DNA of 64,000 bases from an uncultured Afifella sp. (GCA_947259045.1 CAMYKZ010000004.1:1-64000), one strand, 5' to 3'. Shown: positions 52,850 to 63,196, numbered from the stretch's first letter. Made by a program: numbers and translations. Notes: a model not told the origin generated them from the letters alone.

Positions 52850-53269
52850 ATGATCAAAAAAGAACGTAGTGGGACCAAGCGTCCGAATGATGTTGATGTT
52901 TATGTTGGAAGCCGCGTCCGGATGCGTCGCAAGATGCTCGGCATGAGCCAGGAAAAACTCGGCGACCAATTGGGCATCACATTTCAGCAGATCCAGAAAT
53001 ACGAAAAAGGGACCAACCGGGTTGGCGCCAGCCGGCTGCAGAACATCTCTGAAATTCTCGATGTACCGGTGTCATTTTTCTTTCCCCCGTCCGAGCGGTC
53101 CGATGATTCATCGGAAAACGGATTGTATGATCAGAAGACCCTGATGGAATTTCTGGCGACGTCTGAGGGTATCGAACTGAACAAGGCCTTTTCCCAGATC
53201 AAGGACACAAAAGTCCGGCGCCGGGTTATCGAGCTTGTTCGTTCAATTGCCGTTGGTGAAACCATTTGA
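52850..53269 (+). CDS. XRE-family helix-turn-helix regulator
   Basis: A 139-residue DNA-binding protein. The HTH_XRE domain (RMRRKMLGMSQEKLGDQLGI, then TFQQIQKYEKGTNRVGASRL) occupies residues 20 to 80. A highly similar small XRE protein stands in the same place, between lnt and metK, in rhizobia, where some are called PhrR (pH-regulated). Its proximity to metK raises the option that it controls SAM synthesis; that is inference. It has its own 161-base AT-rich upstream region. Confidence 0.88.
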   Translation: MIKKERSGTKRPNDVDVYVGSRVRMRRKMLGMSQEKLGDQLGITFQQIQKYEKGTNRVGASRLQNISEILDVPVSFFFPPSERSDDSSENGLYDQKTLMEFLATSEGIELNKAFSQIKDTKVRRRVIELVRSIAVGETI

Positions 53270-53284
53270 GGTTTTCCCGGTACG

Positions 53285-53389
53285 GAGACTTGTGTCTCGT
53301 GAGCGCGTTGATTAAATCTCGCTCATAATTCCTTCACTGTTCTGTAAGATGAAGGGCATAGAAGTGCGCAGCCGGTACGTTGCGCACTT
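53285..53389 (+). promoter_or_regulatory. metK leader with four successive predicted hairpins
   Basis: Four perfect stems follow one another: GAGAC/GTCTC (53285-53298), GAGCG/CGCTC (53301-53324), CCTTCA/TGAAGG (53331-53355) and AAGTGCGCA/TGCGCACTT (53362-53389), the last ending 31 bases before the metK start. Density of stems suggests a structured 5' leader, possibly a regulatory RNA. It does not match the SAM-II (metA) consensus I know. No folding was computed. Confidence 0.5.
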
Positions 53390-53420
53390 TTCCGTGCACA
53401 GAATTCAAAGCGAGGCCCCG

Positions 53421-54590
53421 GTGTCAGAACGTCATTATCAATTCACCAGCGAATCCGTCTCAGAGGGCCATCCGGACAAGGTCTGCGACCGGATATCGGA
53501 TGCGATCGTCGACGCCCATCTGCAGGCAATGCCGGAAGCGCGGGTTGCCGTTGAAACATTAACGACGACAAACCGGGTCATTATTGCCGGCGAGGCGCGT
53601 GGATCTGCCGACGTTGACGCGGATTTGATGGCGCAGCTTGCCCGCGAGGCCATTCGCGACATCGGCTACGAGCAGGAAGGATTTCACTGGGAAACCGCAG
53701 AGGTGGAAGTCCTTGTCCATGAACAGTCAGCGGATATTGCCCAGGGTGTCGACCAGAGCGGCAACAAGGATGAAGGCGCTGGCGATCAGGGCATCATGTT
53801 CGGATATGCCTGCCGCGAAACGCCGGAACTGATGCCGGCGCCGGTGCTCTATGCCCATCGCATCCTGCAGAGACTTGCGCAAGCGCGGCACAGCGGCGAG
53901 GCGCCGACACTGAGACCCGATTCCAAATCCCAGGTGACAGTCGCCTATGACGACGGCAAGCCGACCGGGGCAACATCCATCGTCGTATCGACACAGCACA
54001 GCGAAGAAAGCGAGAGCTCGGAGGATATCCGCGCGATCGTCGAACCGTATGTGCGTGAGGTTCTCCCCGAAGGCTGGATCAGCGGCGAAACCGTCTGGCA
54101 TGTCAATCCGACCGGCAAGTTCATCATTGGCGGTCCGGACGGTGATTGCGGGCTGACGGGCCGCAAGATCATTGTCGACACCTATGGCGGCGCCGCGCCC
54201 CATGGCGGCGGCGCATTTTCCGGCAAGGACCCGACAAAAGTCGATCGCTCGGCCGCCTACGCCGCTCGCTATCTGGCGAAGAATGTCGTCGCCGGCGGAT
54301 TTGCCGATCGATGCACGATCCAGCTCTCCTATGCCATCGGCGTCTCCCAGCCGTTGTCGGTCTATGTCAATCTGCATGATTCCGGCCGGGTCGGAGAAGA
54401 GGCCATGGAGAAGGCGCTGAGGCAGGTGTTCGACATGTCGCCACGCGGCATTCGCCAGCATCTTCAGCTCAACCGGCCGATCTACGCCCGCACCGCCGCA
54501 TATGGCCATTTCGGCCGCGAACCCGATAAAGACGGCGGTTTTTCCTGGGAAAAGACCGATCTGATCGACGCCATCGAAAATGCCCTCTGA
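53421..54590 (+). CDS. metK: S-adenosylmethionine synthase
   Basis: A 389-residue enzyme making SAM from methionine and ATP. Motifs are [33 protein letters not shown] (ATP) and [19 protein letters not shown] (phosphate). GTG 53421 is chosen because MetK homology starts there; the upstream in-frame region overlaps the hairpin leader. It is followed 12 bases later by trmB. Confidence 0.96.
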   Translation: MSERHYQFTSESVSEGHPDKVCDRISDAIVDAHLQAMPEARVAVETLTTTNRVIIAGEARGSADVDADLMAQLAREAIRDIGYEQEGFHWETAEVEVLVHEQSADIAQGVDQSGNKDEGAGDQGIMFGYACRETPELMPAPVLYAHRILQRLAQARHSGEAPTLRPDSKSQVTVAYDDGKPTGATSIVVSTQHSEESESSEDIRAIVEPYVREVLPEGWISGETVWHVNPTGKFIIGGPDGDCGLTGRKIIVDTYGGAAPHGGGAFSGKDPTKVDRSAAYAARYLAKNVVAGGFADRCTIQLSYAIGVSQPLSVYVNLHDSGRVGEEAMEKALRQVFDMSPRGIRQHLQLNRPIYARTAAYGHFGREPDKDGGFSWEKTDLIDAIENAL

Positions 54591-54602
54591 AGATCCGGAC
54601 TG

Positions 54603-55280
54603 ATGCACCCGCAACGCCGGGATTCGTTTTTCGGCCGCCGCAAAGGCAAACCGCTGCGCCCCCGCCAACAGGCGCTGATGGACAGTCTGCTGCCCCGACT
54701 GCGGATTGATATCACCGCAGCCCGGCCAGACAGCCTGGCTGAATTCTTCAAACGGAAACCGGATGATGTCCGGATGGAAATCGGCTTTGGCGGCGGTGAA
54801 TATCTGACCGGACAGGCCCTGGAACAGCCCGATTGCGGATTTATCGGCGTGGAACCGTTTCAATCCGGCATGGCCAAGGCCCTGAGCGCCATTGAACGGC
54901 TCGGCCTGGAAAATGTCAGGCTCTACGATCAGGATGCGGGACCGCTTCTGGAGTGGCTGCCGGCACAATGTCTCGGCTGTGTCGATCTGCTTTATCCCGA
55001 TCCGTGGCCGAAAAAACGCCATTGGAAACGCCGGTTCGTCAGTGACGACAATATTGCCCGCATCGCCCGTATTCTGAAACCCGGCGGCCAGTTCCGGTTT
55101 GCAAGCGACATAGAAGCCTATGTGGACTGGACGCTGGCGCATCTCGGGCGACGGAACGATTTCGTCGCGCTTGCGCGCTCCGCAGACGAACCATGGCCGG
55201 GCTGGAAACCGACACGCTATGAAGCCAAGGCGCTGCGGGAAGGCAGAACACCGGCCTACCTGATATTTGAGAAGACCTGA
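54603..55280 (+). CDS. trmB: tRNA (guanine-N7)-methyltransferase
   Basis: A 225-residue class I SAM methyltransferase modifying G46 of tRNA. EIGFGGGEYL is the SAM motif, and VDLLYPDPWPKKRHWKRRFV carries the family signature DPWPKKRH. It follows metK, which supplies its cofactor. Start ATG 54603 fits the family's N-terminus. Confidence 0.95.
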   Translation: MHPQRRDSFFGRRKGKPLRPRQQALMDSLLPRLRIDITAARPDSLAEFFKRKPDDVRMEIGFGGGEYLTGQALEQPDCGFIGVEPFQSGMAKALSAIERLGLENVRLYDQDAGPLLEWLPAQCLGCVDLLYPDPWPKKRHWKRRFVSDDNIARIARILKPGGQFRFASDIEAYVDWTLAHLGRRNDFVALARSADEPWPGWKPTRYEAKALREGRTPAYLIFEKT

Positions 55281-55295
55281 CCGCTCCAGCGCCGG

Positions 55296-56762
55296 TCAGG
55301 CCAACCGGAATACACCCTCGCGGCGCGGATCGCCGGCGCCGGCAAATGTTCCCTCCGCACTGCGGGTCACACAATGGACGCCGCCGAAATAGAGCGATTG
55401 CCCGGGCCAGCGGACAATGTCGGCGAAGGCGGCGCCGAGCGCATCCAAATCGGATCGCTGGTCTGCGCTTTCAATATCAAGCCGGCCTTTCTCAAAATGA
55501 ATCCGCGGCGCAACAACCGCTTCCGCCAGCGGCAGACCTTGTGCCAGGCTTCGGGTCAGAACCTGGAAAATCGCGGTCCGGATCCGGTTGGATCCACCCG
55601 ATCCGAGCGCATAGAGCGTGCCGTCGCCGGCTTCGGCGATCACCGGCGTCATCATCGACGACAGCCTCCGGCCCGGCGCCCAATTGTGGAAACCGTCCGG
55701 ATTGACGTCCTCCTCGCCCAGCATATTGTTCATCATGAAACCGCAGCCCGGCACGATGCGCCCATTGCCCTCGCCGTTGGAAACCGTCACCGACACCGCA
55801 TTGCCGGACCTGTCGATAATGCTGACCTGGGTGGTGCCGCGATAGGCCTGACCGCCATCTGAAGTCTTCGCCCCCTGCGGCCAGACCGCGTCAATGCCGT
55901 TCGTGCGCCATGTCCGGTCAACGGCAGCCATTGCCGCAGCCGCCGCCGCAGCGTCTGACCCGGTGACGCGATCCAGCATCGCGGCAACCAGTGCGCCGCC
56001 GGACGCCGGGCGGGGATTGAGATACACGTCTGCCCTGCCGCAGGGAACCTGGATCGGCTCACGAAAAACCGGCGTATATGAAGCCAGATCACGGGCGGAT
56101 AAATGCGACAGGCCGGGCTCCATCGCCGCCGCCATCGTTGAGCGAAGATGGTCGTATTTGCCCTCGCCCAGCGCTGAAAGCGCGTCGGCCAGAGCCGGAT
56201 TGACCAGCCGGTTTCCCGCCTTCAGCATGTTTCCCTCCGGCGCGAACAGCGCACCGGCCTCGGCAGTCCAGGTCAGGATCGGCGCAACAACTTCGAACAG
56301 GAAGGCCTGGAACGGCGTCATTGCGACGCCCTGGCGGGCGGCGGTGACCGCAGGCGCCGCCAGATCGGCCATCGGCATGGTGCCGAATGTTTCGGCAATT
56401 GCCGTGAGCCCGGGAATCATGCCGGGCGTTGCCGTTGCGCCGCAACCGATGTGGAACGGCTGCTTGAGGGTGCCGAAATCGGCATGCACTTCAACGAATT
56501 CGACCTGGTCGGCGGGCTGTTTTTCAATCGGCGTATCGCAGAAAAAATCGAGCAGCCGAACCTTGCCGTCGGCGGTTCGCGCCGTCATGAACCCGCCGCC
56601 GCCAAGCGAGGCCAGCACCGGCTCGCAGACACAGGCCGTCAGCAACGCGGCAATCGCGGCATCAAACGCATTGCCGCCCTCTGCCAGAACGGTCGCGGCG
56701 GCGCGCGCGGTAACGTCATGGCCGGCAGCGACCGCGCCATTATGGCCTGGATGCTTTTTCAT
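55296..56762 (-). CDS. ggt: Gamma-glutamyltransferase
   Basis: A 488-residue Ntn hydrolase that cleaves gamma-glutamyl bonds, for instance of glutathione. The self-cleavage site and catalytic Thr are in YRGTTQVSIIDRSGNAVS, and GFMMNNMLGEEDVNPDG with SSMMTPVIAE follow. No clear signal peptide is seen, so a cytoplasmic or periplasmic site is open. ATG 56762 is chosen over the adjoining GTG. It lies downstream of pckA on the same strand. Confidence 0.88.
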   Translation of the reverse strand: MKKHPGHNGAVAAGHDVTARAAATVLAEGGNAFDAAIAALLTACVCEPVLASLGGGGFMTARTADGKVRLLDFFCDTPIEKQPADQVEFVEVHADFGTLKQPFHIGCGATATPGMIPGLTAIAETFGTMPMADLAAPAVTAARQGVAMTPFQAFLFEVVAPILTWTAEAGALFAPEGNMLKAGNRLVNPALADALSALGEGKYDHLRSTMAAAMEPGLSHLSARDLASYTPVFREPIQVPCGRADVYLNPRPASGGALVAAMLDRVTGSDAAAAAAAMAAVDRTWRTNGIDAVWPQGAKTSDGGQAYRGTTQVSIIDRSGNAVSVTVSNGEGNGRIVPGCGFMMNNMLGEEDVNPDGFHNWAPGRRLSSMMTPVIAEAGDGTLYALGSGGSNRIRTAIFQVLTRSLAQGLPLAEAVVAPRIHFEKGRLDIESADQRSDLDALGAAFADIVRWPGQSLYFGGVHCVTRSAEGTFAGAGDPRREGVFRLA

Positions 56763-56827
56763 CACAGCGCCGTAGCCGAGCTGGCCGCCATGTTCAACCG
56801 GATTGCATTGCGATCCTGAGACAATTG

Positions 56828-58438
56828 CTATTCGGCAGCAGCCCGGACCTGCGGTGCAGCAGCCCGAATGGCGGCGTCGACATTGTCTTCATAGCGCGCG
56901 AAATTCGCACTGAACCGGCTGACAAGATCCGCTGCCTGCCGGTCATAGGCCTCAGGGTCATTCCAGGTTGAGCGCGGATGCAGCACTTCGGCATCCACGC
57001 CCGGCACCTCTTCAGGAACGCTGAACCCGAAATGCGGGTCGGCATAAACCGGCGCCTGCGTCAGGCTGCCATCAAGGGCCGCCGACAAAAGCTTGCGGGT
57101 CACGGCAATCGGCATCCGGCTGCCCGCGCCATAGGCGCCGCCGGTCCAGCCCGTGTTGACAAGCCAGCAGGTAACGCCGTGCCGGTTGATCAGGTCCCGC
57201 AGCAATGCACCGTAGACTTCCGGCGGCCGCGGCATGAAAGGCGCGCCGAAACAGGTGGAGAAGGTCGCCTGGGGTTCCGTCACGCCCTTTTCGGTACCGG
57301 CGACCTTGGCGGTATAACCGGACAGGAAATGCACCACGGCCTGTTCCGGGGTCAGGCGCGCAATCGGCGGAAGGACCCCGAACGCGTCGCATGTCAGCAT
57401 GACAATATTGGCCGGCCGGCCGGCGAGCCCGGTCACAGAGGCATTGTCGATAAAGTGCACCGGATAGGCGCAACGGGTGTTTTCCGTCAGGCTGCCATCG
57501 TCGAAATCCGGTTGCCGGTTTTCGTCCAGCACGACGTTCTCAAGCACGGTGCCGAACCGTTGGGTGGTTGAATAGATTGCCGGTTCCGCCGCCTGCGAAA
57601 GGCGGATCGTCTTGGCGTAACAGCCGCCTTCGAAATTGAAAATCCCGTCAGCGCCCCAGCCGTGTTCGTCATCGCCGATCAATGTCCGCGCCGGGTCGGC
57701 CGACAATGTTGTCTTGCCGGTGCCCGACAGGCCGAAAAAGACAGCGACGTCGCCGCCGGGCCCCTGGTTGGCCGAGCAATGCATCGGCATAACGGCTTTT
57801 TCCGGCAACAGATAATTCAGAACCGTGAACACCGATTTTTTCATTTCACCGGCATAGGACGTTCCGCCGATCAGGATGATCCGGCGCGACAGGTCGCAGG
57901 CGATCACGGTTTCCGACCGGCAGCCGTGGCGTTCGGGATCGGCCTTGAAGCTCGGCAAATCGATGATCGTGAAATCCGGGACAAAGGCGGCAAGCGCGGT
58001 GCGCTCGGGACGGATCAGCAGATTGCGGATGAACAAAGCGTGCCAGGCATGTTCGGTATAGACCCGCACCGAAATCCGGTGATCGGCATCGGCGCCGCCG
58101 TAAAGGTCCTGCCCGAAGAGCGACATGCCCTCCGAATGGGCCAGGACGTCGGACAAAAGCGTTTCAAACACGGCCGGATCCATGGCCTTGTTGCCGTCCC
58201 ACCAGATCGCCCCGTCCGTCATCTCATCGCGGACGATGAATTTGTCGAGCGGCGAGCGGCCGGTATGCTGGCCTGTGGTGACGGCAAGCGCGCCGGTATT
58301 CGTCAACACGCCTTCTTCAAGCCGCAAGGCTTCTTCGTAAAGCGCCGCAGCGCCGAGATTCCAGTGAACGGCCGCAAGCCGGTCCATGCCGATCAGTTCG
58401 CTGCCCGCCGCTTCGTTTCGTGTTCCGGTTTCCAGCAT
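56828..58438 (-). CDS. pckA: Phosphoenolpyruvate carboxykinase (ATP)
   Basis: A 536-residue gluconeogenic enzyme converting oxaloacetate and ATP to phosphoenolpyruvate. The P-loop is [19 protein letters not shown], with IGDDEHGWG (kinase-2/metal) after it, and [17 protein letters not shown] in the N-terminal domain. The gene faces chvI-chvG across a pyridoxamine-oxidase-type gene, the rhizobial order where ChvI controls pckA in some species. Confidence 0.95.
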   Translation of the reverse strand: MLETGTRNEAAGSELIGMDRLAAVHWNLGAAALYEEALRLEEGVLTNTGALAVTTGQHTGRSPLDKFIVRDEMTDGAIWWDGNKAMDPAVFETLLSDVLAHSEGMSLFGQDLYGGADADHRISVRVYTEHAWHALFIRNLLIRPERTALAAFVPDFTIIDLPSFKADPERHGCRSETVIACDLSRRIILIGGTSYAGEMKKSVFTVLNYLLPEKAVMPMHCSANQGPGGDVAVFFGLSGTGKTTLSADPARTLIGDDEHGWGADGIFNFEGGCYAKTIRLSQAAEPAIYSTTQRFGTVLENVVLDENRQPDFDDGSLTENTRCAYPVHFIDNASVTGLAGRPANIVMLTCDAFGVLPPIARLTPEQAVVHFLSGYTAKVAGTEKGVTEPQATFSTCFGAPFMPRPPEVYGALLRDLINRHGVTCWLVNTGWTGGAYGAGSRMPIAVTRKLLSAALDGSLTQAPVYADPHFGFSVPEEVPGVDAEVLHPRSTWNDPEAYDRQAADLVSRFSANFARYEDNVDAAIRAAAPQVRAAAE

Positions 58439-58568
58439 TCTTCAAATTCCCTGTATGTTGGCCTTTTCCGGCTCTTTTCTATGCTGATAGGTGTCTGCGC
58501 AGGACTTCACAACACGACTCATGGATTTCGTGACGATTAATTGTCGCACCGGTTACCGATAGGCTGCT

Positions 58569-59033
58569 TTAACCATCCACGGCTGCAAACAGCCGATCGA
58601 CGGGTATTGTCGCAATCCGGCCAAAGCCGGCAACGATGTGTGCGCCGCGGCTCTCCATCCGATAATACGCGAAATCGGCGAAACCGGCATAGGATGATGC
58701 GAGCGGATGATGGCGGAGATACTGCTCTTTCGCATGCTTCTGGTCGGCGCAGACGAGGATCCGGCCGGTCAGTGTCAAGCGTGTCCGGACCAGCGGGTCG
58801 GCAGCCTGTTCATCCTCATCCGCCAGCAGCAGCGAGGCCGCAGGCCGTTGCTTGAGATTTTGCGTATGCACGGCAAGATCGGACAAGAGCAGGATCGGCT
58901 CCCCGTCGCGTGCCGATATGCCGACCAGGGATGCAAATGGCATCATGTCATCTGCAAGGGTCGCAAGAGCCGCAAAACTGCAGGTTTTCAGCAGTTTCAG
59001 AGCGTTTGACCGGGCGTCGAACTCTTCAGCCAT
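58569..59033 (-). CDS. Pyridoxamine 5'-phosphate oxidase-fold protein (HugZ-like)
   Basis: A 154-residue split-barrel flavin-binding-type protein. [20 protein letters not shown] and the later [20 protein letters not shown] match HugZ/PPOX-type small proteins. Such proteins bind FMN or heme. AGGAA precedes ATG 59033. It lies between pckA and the divergent chvI. No heme-degradation genes are adjacent, so the ligand is open. Confidence 0.8.
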   Translation of the reverse strand: MAEEFDARSNALKLLKTCSFAALATLADDMMPFASLVGISARDGEPILLLSDLAVHTQNLKQRPAASLLLADEDEQAADPLVRTRLTLTGRILVCADQKHAKEQYLRHHPLASSYAGFADFAYYRMESRGAHIVAGFGRIATIPVDRLFAAVDG

Positions 59034-59163
59034 CGGGTTTGTGGTTCCTGTTATTCATCGAGGCAATTGCCATTTGCCACAATTTGTTCGTATTCTGTAC
59101 ATATCCCGCAGCCGGTTTCAGTTTCGTAACCGGCCGCGTGCGGCAAACTCCAGGAGACCGACA

Positions 59164-59865
59164 ATGCCAACTATTGCTCTTGTCGATGACGATCGCAACA
59201 TTCTGACATCAGTGTCGATGACGCTGGAATCGGAAGGCTACAGGGTCAACACCTACAATGACGGATCCAGCGCCCTTGACGGCCTGTCCACCAATCCGCC
59301 GGACCTTGCCATTCTTGATATCAAGATGCCACGCATGGACGGGATGGAACTGTTGCGCAAACTGCGTCAGAAATCCGATCTTCCGGTGATTTTCCTGACA
59401 TCCAAGGATGACGAGATCGACGAACTTTTCGGTCTCAAGATGGGCGCCGACGATTATATCCGCAAACCGTTTTCCCAGCGCCTGCTTGTTGAACATGTCA
59501 AGGCGGTGCTGCGGCGGGCGCAACCGCGCGATCCCTCGCTTGTGCGCGAGGGCGAAGTCGCCCGCGTTCTGGAACGCGGTTCGCTGGTCATGGATCAGGA
59601 GCGCCATACCTGCACCTGGAATGGTGAAAACGTGGTTTTGACGGTCACCGAGTTTCTCATTCTTTTTGCACTTGGACAGCGTCCGGGTGTCGTGAAAAGC
59701 CGCAATGCTTTGATGGATGCGGCCTATGACGATCAAGTCTATGTCGATGACCGCACCATCGACAGTCATATCAAGCGGCTGCGCAAGAAATTCAAAGCCG
59801 TCGACGACGATTTCAATATGATCGAAACACTCTATGGTGTCGGATACCGGTTCAGGGAATCCTGA
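59164..59865 (+). CDS. chvI: Response regulator ChvI
   Basis: A 233-residue OmpR/PhoB-type regulator. The receiver has the phosphoacceptor Asp in [17 protein letters not shown] and Lys in [10 protein letters not shown]; the winged-helix effector ends with [20 protein letters not shown]. With ChvG it forms the acid- and envelope-stress system of rhizobia. ATG 59164 fits; GGAGA precedes it. Confidence 0.94.
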   Translation: MPTIALVDDDRNILTSVSMTLESEGYRVNTYNDGSSALDGLSTNPPDLAILDIKMPRMDGMELLRKLRQKSDLPVIFLTSKDDEIDELFGLKMGADDYIRKPFSQRLLVEHVKAVLRRAQPRDPSLVREGEVARVLERGSLVMDQERHTCTWNGENVVLTVTEFLILFALGQRPGVVKSRNALMDAAYDDQVYVDDRTIDSHIKRLRKKFKAVDDDFNMIETLYGVGYRFRES

Positions 59866-59886
59866 GACGTTTTGTAATGAGGGCCT

Positions 59887-61677
59887 ATGGTAGAGGAGCC
59901 GGCAAACCGGCAGCCGCGGAAAATGCAGGCCGGCTCCGTTCTGCAGACCGTCATGCGGCTCGGCCGGCGCGCGATAGCGCCGGCGGGCGCTGTGATGGGC
60001 ATGATTGCCCAGGTCACCCTGTCGAGCCTGACACGGCGTATCCTGATCCTCAATCTGGCAGCGCTGATCACCCTTGTCGGCGGTATCCTCTATCTCAACA
60101 AGTTCCGCGCCGGACTGATCGATGCCCGGGTTGAAAGCCTTCGCACCCAGGGCCAGATCATTGCCGCTGCGGTTGCAGCCCAGGCATCGGTGGAAACCGA
60201 TTCCATTACCATCGATCCGGACGCATTGCTGGAACTGCAGGCCGGCGAAAGCCTGTCGCCATTCGACATGGGCGATGGAACGGCCGATTTCCCGATCAAC
60301 CCGGAACGTGTCGCGCCGCTGCTGAAACGCCTGATCTCGCCGACCAGAACCCGGGCCCGGGTCTATGATCAGGAGGGAACCCTGTTGCTCGATTCACGCG
60401 GACTGTATGCACAGGGCCAGATCCTGCGCATCGCGCTGCCGCCGCTGGACCGGGAAGAACGCTGGTATGACGATCTGCAGAAGACCTTCAAACTGTGGTT
60501 GCGAAGGGGAGACCTGCCGGCCTACCGGGAAATCGGCGCCGGCAATGGCCGGGAATATCCGGAGGTCGTCAATGCGCTGAACGGCCAGTCTCCAAGCATC
60601 GTGCGCATCAGCGACGACGGCGGTCTGATTGTATCCGTCGCTGTGCCGATCCAGCGGTTCCGGGCCGTGCTCGGGGCGCTTTTATTATCAACGGAATCCG
60701 GCGATATCGACTCCATTGTCGCGGCCGAGCGCACGGCGATCGTGCGGGTGTTTCTGGTGGCGGCGGGCGTCACCATCCTGCTGTCGATGCTGCTGGCAAG
60801 CACGATCGCCGGGCCGGTCAGGCGATTGTCCAGTGCTGCCCAGAAGATTCGCCGTGGCGTCAACAAGCGCGTCAAGATTCCCGATTTCAGCCACCGCAAT
60901 GATGAGATCGGCCATCTGGCGCAATCGCTGCAGGACATGACCACCGCACTTTATAATCGCATGGAAGCGATCGAGGCGTTTGCAGCCGATGTCAGCCACG
61001 AACTGAAGAACCCGCTGACCTCGCTGCGCAGTGCCGTGGAAACCTTTCCGATCGTCAAGTCGGACGAAGCCCGCGCCCGGCTGCTGGCCGTGATCCAGCA
61101 TGATGTCAGGCGCCTCGACCGGCTGATCACCGATATTTCCGATGCGTCGCGGCTCGATGCGGAACTGGCCCGGGCCGATACCGGTCCGGTGGATATCGCG
61201 CTGCTGCTCGATGCGGTTGTATCGGTGGCGCGCGATGCCCGTCTTGTCAGCCATTCCGAAATCACTCTGTCGATCGATCCCGGCCGCTACGGCAAGGATG
61301 CATTTCTGGTGCTCGGACACGACAGCCGGCTGGCTCAGGTGGTCAACAATCTGATCGACAATGCCCGCTCCTTTTCGCTGCCCGGCGGCACCGTGAGGAT
61401 CGCCGCCAGGCGGGATCCGGGTGAAATCCGCGTCGTCATCGACGACGACGGCCCGGGCATCACAGGCGAGAATATCGACCGGATCTTCGAGCGGTTTTAT
61501 ACGGACCGGCCGGGCGCCGACGATTTTGGCAAGAATTCGGGACTTGGGCTGGCGATAACGCGACAGATCATCGACGCCCATAACGGGCGTGTGGTGGCGG
61601 AAAACCGCACGGGCCCGGATGGCTGCGTCACCGGCGCGCGGTTTACGGTAACCCTGCCTGCGGCGAGCCGGAAATGA
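59887..61677 (+). CDS. chvG: Sensor histidine kinase ChvG
   Basis: A 596-residue inner-membrane kinase. A first membrane helix (RRILILNLAALITLVGGILY), a long periplasmic sensor, a second helix (VRVFLVAAGVTILLSMLLAS), a HAMP domain and the H box ADVSHELKNPLTSLRSAVET follow. The ATP-binding lid DDDGPGITGENIDRIFERFY and GLGLAITRQI are present. It senses acidity and envelope state in relatives. Its stop overlaps hprK by 4 bases. Confidence 0.94.
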   Translation: MVEEPANRQPRKMQAGSVLQTVMRLGRRAIAPAGAVMGMIAQVTLSSLTRRILILNLAALITLVGGILYLNKFRAGLIDARVESLRTQGQIIAAAVAAQASVETDSITIDPDALLELQAGESLSPFDMGDGTADFPINPERVAPLLKRLISPTRTRARVYDQEGTLLLDSRGLYAQGQILRIALPPLDREERWYDDLQKTFKLWLRRGDLPAYREIGAGNGREYPEVVNALNGQSPSIVRISDDGGLIVSVAVPIQRFRAVLGALLLSTESGDIDSIVAAERTAIVRVFLVAAGVTILLSMLLASTIAGPVRRLSSAAQKIRRGVNKRVKIPDFSHRNDEIGHLAQSLQDMTTALYNRMEAIEAFAADVSHELKNPLTSLRSAVETFPIVKSDEARARLLAVIQHDVRRLDRLITDISDASRLDAELARADTGPVDIALLLDAVVSVARDARLVSHSEITLSIDPGRYGKDAFLVLGHDSRLAQVVNNLIDNARSFSLPGGTVRIAARRDPGEIRVVIDDDGPGITGENIDRIFERFYTDRPGADDFGKNSGLGLAITRQIIDAHNGRVVAENRTGPDGCVTGARFTVTLPAASRK

Positions 61678-62210
61678 CCTCCCGTTCGCGCAAACCGCAA
61701 AAGCCGCGCGGGCAGCCTGCCCGGAACAGGACATGGCCGGCCGGCGCATGCCATGCAACGGCGGTGCTTGCCGGCAGCGTCGGCATTTTGCTGCGCGGCC
61801 CCTCCGGCAGCGGCAAATCCACGCTGGCGGCGATGTTGACGGAAACCGGCGCAACCCTGATCGCCGATGATTACGTCTATCTGACCGCGCGCAGCGGACG
61901 GCTTGTCGCCCGTACGCCCGCAGCCATCGCCGGGTTGATCGAATTGCATGGTCTGGGAATCGTCGCGCGGCCGTTTGAATCCGCTGCGATCATACGGCTT
62001 CTGGTGGATCTGGTCGAACCCGGCCAGATGCAGCGAATGCCGGCGCCGGACGCCGCATGGGCGACGCTTGCCGGCGTCAAACTTGCCCGGCAGGCCGTAC
62101 CTGCGCCGGGTCTCACCGGCACCGCTGAACCCGCATTGGTGCTGATCCGGCAGGCAATTGCGGCGGCCGATGATCATAAATCCTTGCACTTGGCGCAAGT
62201 TTCGCCATGA
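61674..62210 (+). CDS. hprK: HPr kinase/phosphorylase, short alphaproteobacterial form
   Basis: A 178-residue protein containing the HprK kinase core without the N-terminal domain found in Firmicutes. The P-loop is LLRGPSGSGKSTLAAMLTE. LIADDYVYL and ELHGLGIVARPFE are the family's later motifs. It phosphorylates Ser of HPr. ATG 61674 overlaps the chvG stop (ATGA), so sensor kinase and HprK are coupled, as in other Hyphomicrobiales. Confidence 0.93.
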   Translation: MTSRSRKPQKPRGQPARNRTWPAGACHATAVLAGSVGILLRGPSGSGKSTLAAMLTETGATLIADDYVYLTARSGRLVARTPAAIAGLIELHGLGIVARPFESAAIIRLLVDLVEPGQMQRMPAPDAAWATLAGVKLARQAVPAPGLTGTAEPALVLIRQAIAAADDHKSLHLAQVSP

Positions 62211-62241
62211 TTGCGCTCCGTTCGGAAGTTGGCAGATAAAA

Positions 62242-62643
62242 ATGATTGGCCTTGTACTTGTAACCCACGGCAAACTGGCGGCAGAATTCCGTGCAGCCCT
62301 CGAACATGTGATGGGACCGCAGGAGCATTGCGAAACCATCTCTATCGGACCCGATGACGATATGGACGAACGCCGGCATGATATTGTCGATGCTGTCGGC
62401 CGCGTCGATCAGGGGCAGGGCGTCATTCTGTTGACGGATATGTTCGGCGGGACGCCGTCCAACCTGGCCATTTCCGTGATGGAAAAGGGCCGGGTGGAGG
62501 TCGTGGCCGGCGTCAACCTGCCGATGCTGATCAAGCTTGCCAATGTGCGCAATTCCGCAGGACTGGAAGAGGTTGCCATTGCCGCCCAGGAATGGGGCCG
62601 CAAATATATCAACGTCGCCAGCCAGATCCTGTCGACGGAATAG
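62242..62643 (+). CDS. PTS system EIIA component, mannose family
   Basis: A 133-residue cytoplasmic phosphocarrier. The phosphoacceptor His is in IGLVLVTHGKLAAEF. LTDMFGGTPSNLAISVM is the EIIA-Man signature. No EIIB or membrane component is nearby, so it belongs to a regulatory, not transporting, PTS (as PtsN/EIIA-Man in alphaproteobacteria). Confidence 0.93.
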   Translation: MIGLVLVTHGKLAAEFRAALEHVMGPQEHCETISIGPDDDMDERRHDIVDAVGRVDQGQGVILLTDMFGGTPSNLAISVMEKGRVEVVAGVNLPMLIKLANVRNSAGLEEVAIAAQEWGRKYINVASQILSTE

Positions 62644-62651
62644 TGACCGAC

Positions 62652-63011
62652 ATGAAGACGCAGGCGGCGGAAAAAAATCAAACCGGCAATCAGGGTCAGG
62701 GCCGCGGAGAAGCGGGTCAGGGCCAGGCGGGTGAGGGCAAGGCGATCGTCCGTTCGCTGACGATCTGCAACAAGCGCGGCCTGCATGCCCGCGCATCGGC
62801 GAAGTTCGTCAAATGCGCGGAAAGTTTCAGCGCCAACATTATCGTCAGCCGGGACGGCCAGAGTGTCGGCGGCACGTCGATCATGGGCCTGATGATGCTG
62901 GCCGCAGCCCCGGGCTGTTCGATCGAGGTCGCAGCCGAGGGTCCCGACGCCGAAGCCGCGCTGGATGCGCTGACGGATCTGGTTGAATGCGGGTTCGGCG
63001 AAGACGATTAG
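62652..63011 (+). CDS. HPr phosphocarrier protein
   Basis: A 119-residue HPr with a 35-residue Gln/Gly/Glu-rich N-terminal extension. The catalytic His lies in NKRGLHARASAKFVK, and the regulatory Ser that HprK modifies in GGTSIMGLMMLAAA. ATG 62652 is preferred; GTG 62643 directly after the EIIA stop is possible and would add three residues. Confidence 0.92.
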   Translation: MKTQAAEKNQTGNQGQGRGEAGQGQAGEGKAIVRSLTICNKRGLHARASAKFVKCAESFSANIIVSRDGQSVGGTSIMGLMMLAAAPGCSIEVAAEGPDAEAALDALTDLVECGFGEDD

Positions 63012-63098
63012 GCGCCGGGGCGCCGCGCGAACGGCGCTGGCAGGCATTGTGCAAGACAACCGGATCGATCATGCCGAGGCAGGCCATTCGCAGGCCGG

Positions 63099-63130
63099 AA
63101 GACAATAATGCCATAAGACAATAATGCCAT
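63099..63130. repeat. Two tandem 16-base repeats
   Basis: AAGACAATAATGCCAT occurs twice without gap (63099-63114 and 63115-63130), identical. It lies after HPr and before the convergent malic-enzyme gene. Confidence 0.9.
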
Positions 63131-63134
63131 CTGA

Positions 63135-63169
63135 ACCGGCCAGGCGGCATGATCCTGACACTGGCCGGT
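63135..63169. terminator. Bidirectional hairpin between HPr and the convergent malic enzyme gene
   Basis: ACCGGCCAG (63135-63143) pairs perfectly with CTGGCCGGT (63161-63169) around a 17-base loop. A T run is absent on both sides, so it may be a weak terminator or an mRNA 3' end structure for both convergent genes. Confidence 0.5.
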
Positions 63170-63196
63170 CCTGACTGACCTTTCGCGCAGCCTTTC

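Noticed and set aside
53270-53420. SAM-II riboswitch upstream of metK
   Set aside because: The conserved SAM-II loop and 3' pseudoknot bases I know are not present; only generic hairpins are.
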